A DNA stretch of 64,000 bases from Hyaloperonospora brassicae (taxonomy: Eukaryota > Oomycota > Peronosporomycetes > Peronosporales > Peronosporaceae): NCBI GenBank assembly GCA_947650285.1, contig CANTFL010000234.1, positions 186,001 to 250,000 on the forward strand, written 5' to 3'. The first letter of the stretch is position 1. Each line of letters begins with the position of its first letter. Both the position numbers and the translations under genes were made by a program. Under the pieces are notes generated by a model. That model had not been told where the DNA came from and searched no databases. It saw nothing but the letters and a program-made list of their open reading frames with translations. This document shows, piece after piece, positions 63,053-64,000 of this stretch.

Positions 63053-64000
63053 TGTGGTGAAGTCGATCTCACAAAATGACTTTAGTGAGTGTCAATCTTC
63101 CACTTGCCCAGACTTGCCGACTCACGGAGGGGGTACTCCGATCCGTGCCTTGCTGTATAACCTTGTGCTCACCTTGTGTACCCGTCGGTTGGGCTGGCTT
63201 GAGCTCTTCGTAACGGCCTTGGGAGATGTCGATCTCGCTGAGGGTTTGGGGTTGAGCGTTCGCTTCCGGTGCGGAAATCTTCACACCACGAACGGGGGCT
63301 CTGCGATCTTGATCTTGAGTCGCGGCAGTCACTCTTGGGCGATGTCGCGATCTCGATCTTGAATCACACCGATCTCGATTTGTCTTCGGGATCGGGGTCT
63401 TCGCTGTGCGGAAATCTTCTCTCAGCAAATAGTTGTCTTGCGTCGATCTTGCGTTGGGATCGGTCCGATCTAGTCTCGGGATCGGCCGATCTTGCCGGAA
63501 GTGCGCAATGTGGGTGGATCGGTTGCTTGTTTCGCCAAAATGAAACGTGCCGATCTGTCCGGTAGATCGCTTCGATCGTGCTAGTTCTTGTCTTGAACTC
63601 CTTGTCCAGATCTTCTGAGCACTTGAGCCGCCTCGCGATCTTGTAACCAAAATACTTTTCCTTTACCGTTGTTTGCTGCTACCCTAGCAGTTTGAGTTGA
63701 GTTGAGTTACCTTAACCCCACCTTGGCCAAACAATCCAAGGTGAGTACACGAAACACGGCGCGTGCGACGTCTCTTGATCGACGGGATGCCATAAACCCT
63801 GCCCGGAAGAGAAGTCTGCGACGTGCTTTATATGTAAAAACGGTAACTGTTTTATTATCCAACCAAATTAATAGCCATCCTATCCTTAAGCCTATTCCAA
63901 ACTGTAGGTCACTCTCCGAACCGATATCACCTTTAAGCTTGACCGCCCCCTTGAACACGTGTCGAAATCCCGTGACATGTGCTCCAAAGATAGCGCCAAT
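63053..64000 (-). repeat. Gypsy element 3 5' LTR, partial and mosaic
   Basis: Runs off the window. The first 450 bp or so are type I and share the private CTTCTCTCAGC variant with the element 2 5' LTR; from about 63510 it is type II like its partner at 41055-42872 (CTGTCCGGTAGATCGCTTCGATCG, ACCTTAACCCCACC). Confidence 0.88.

Larger units (their letters stand above)
60063..64000 (-). mobile_element. Gypsy element 3, 5' part (continues at 41055-45406)
   Basis: 5' LTR (63053 to beyond the window), PBS 63034-63051, decayed gag and a fused ORF. The element is a rearranged derivative: gag zinc knuckles, protease active site, RT and integrase core are absent, and several segments are tandemly duplicated in frame. 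Total internal length without element 2 is about 5.5 kb against about 10.9 kb in the full elements. Confidence 0.88.

Noticed and set aside
1..64000. CRISPR arrays, integrons, bacterial operons, viral integration
   Set aside because: No spacer-repeat arrays, attI/attC sites or bacterial gene order. Repeats are explained by LTRs and by the tandem duplications of element 3.

Overview
This 64-kb window is nested LTR retrotransposons almost from end to end. I see no host gene, rRNA, tRNA or CRISPR array. The organism is most likely an oomycete, a Phytophthora or downy-mildew-like genome. I infer this from Ty3/Gypsy elements that combine a chromodomain with a second, archaeal-type RNase H, a combination known in oomycetes, together with degenerate Ty1/Copia families and a FAR1/MULE-type fragment. 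No host locus is present to confirm it.

Layout, left to right. 1-4433: degenerate Copia A1 (+) with its 3' LTR, the LTR being split by a 474-bp hairpin-rich insert. 4434-6289: AT-rich DNA with a small inverted-repeat element carrying a FAR1-like fragment. 6290-8397: truncated Copia A2 (-). 8398-10292: a single Gypsy LTR without target-site duplication (TSD). 10293-10888 and 25544-27008: the two halves of Copia B (-), split by full-length Gypsy element 1 (10889-25543, -, TSD TTCC). 27009-30179: Copia A3 (+) with its LTR, followed by a second tandem LTR. 30499-31963: Copia D fragment (-). 31964-37323: Copia C (+), whose gag is split by a solo Gypsy LTR (32404-34267, TSD CGTA). 37324-38476: truncated mosaic Gypsy LTR. 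38477-41054: the 3' part of Gypsy element 4 (+). Element 4 is interrupted at 41055 by Gypsy element 3 (-; 41055-45406 plus 60063 to beyond 64000). Element 3 is itself interrupted by full-length Gypsy element 2 (45407-60062, -, TSD TATT).

Elements 1 and 2 are near-identical 14.66-kb copies. Each has 1.86-kb LTRs, a gag that starts one base from the LTR, a GTTAAAC/TAG minus-one frameshift signal, and pro-RT-RNaseH-aRNaseH-integrase-chromodomain. Between pol and the 3' LTR lies a 915-codon gene on the opposite strand. That antisense gene is open in both copies although pol is broken in both, and remnants occur in elements 3 and 4. The first RNase H has lost catalytic aspartates while the second keeps all of its own.

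The less explained signals are the antisense gene, a roughly ten-fold excess of GATC in this Gypsy family but not in the neighbouring Copia DNA, the chain of tight hairpins at 3691-4128, and element 3, an internally deleted derivative with several in-frame tandem duplications whose reading frame runs through the site where element 2 inserted.
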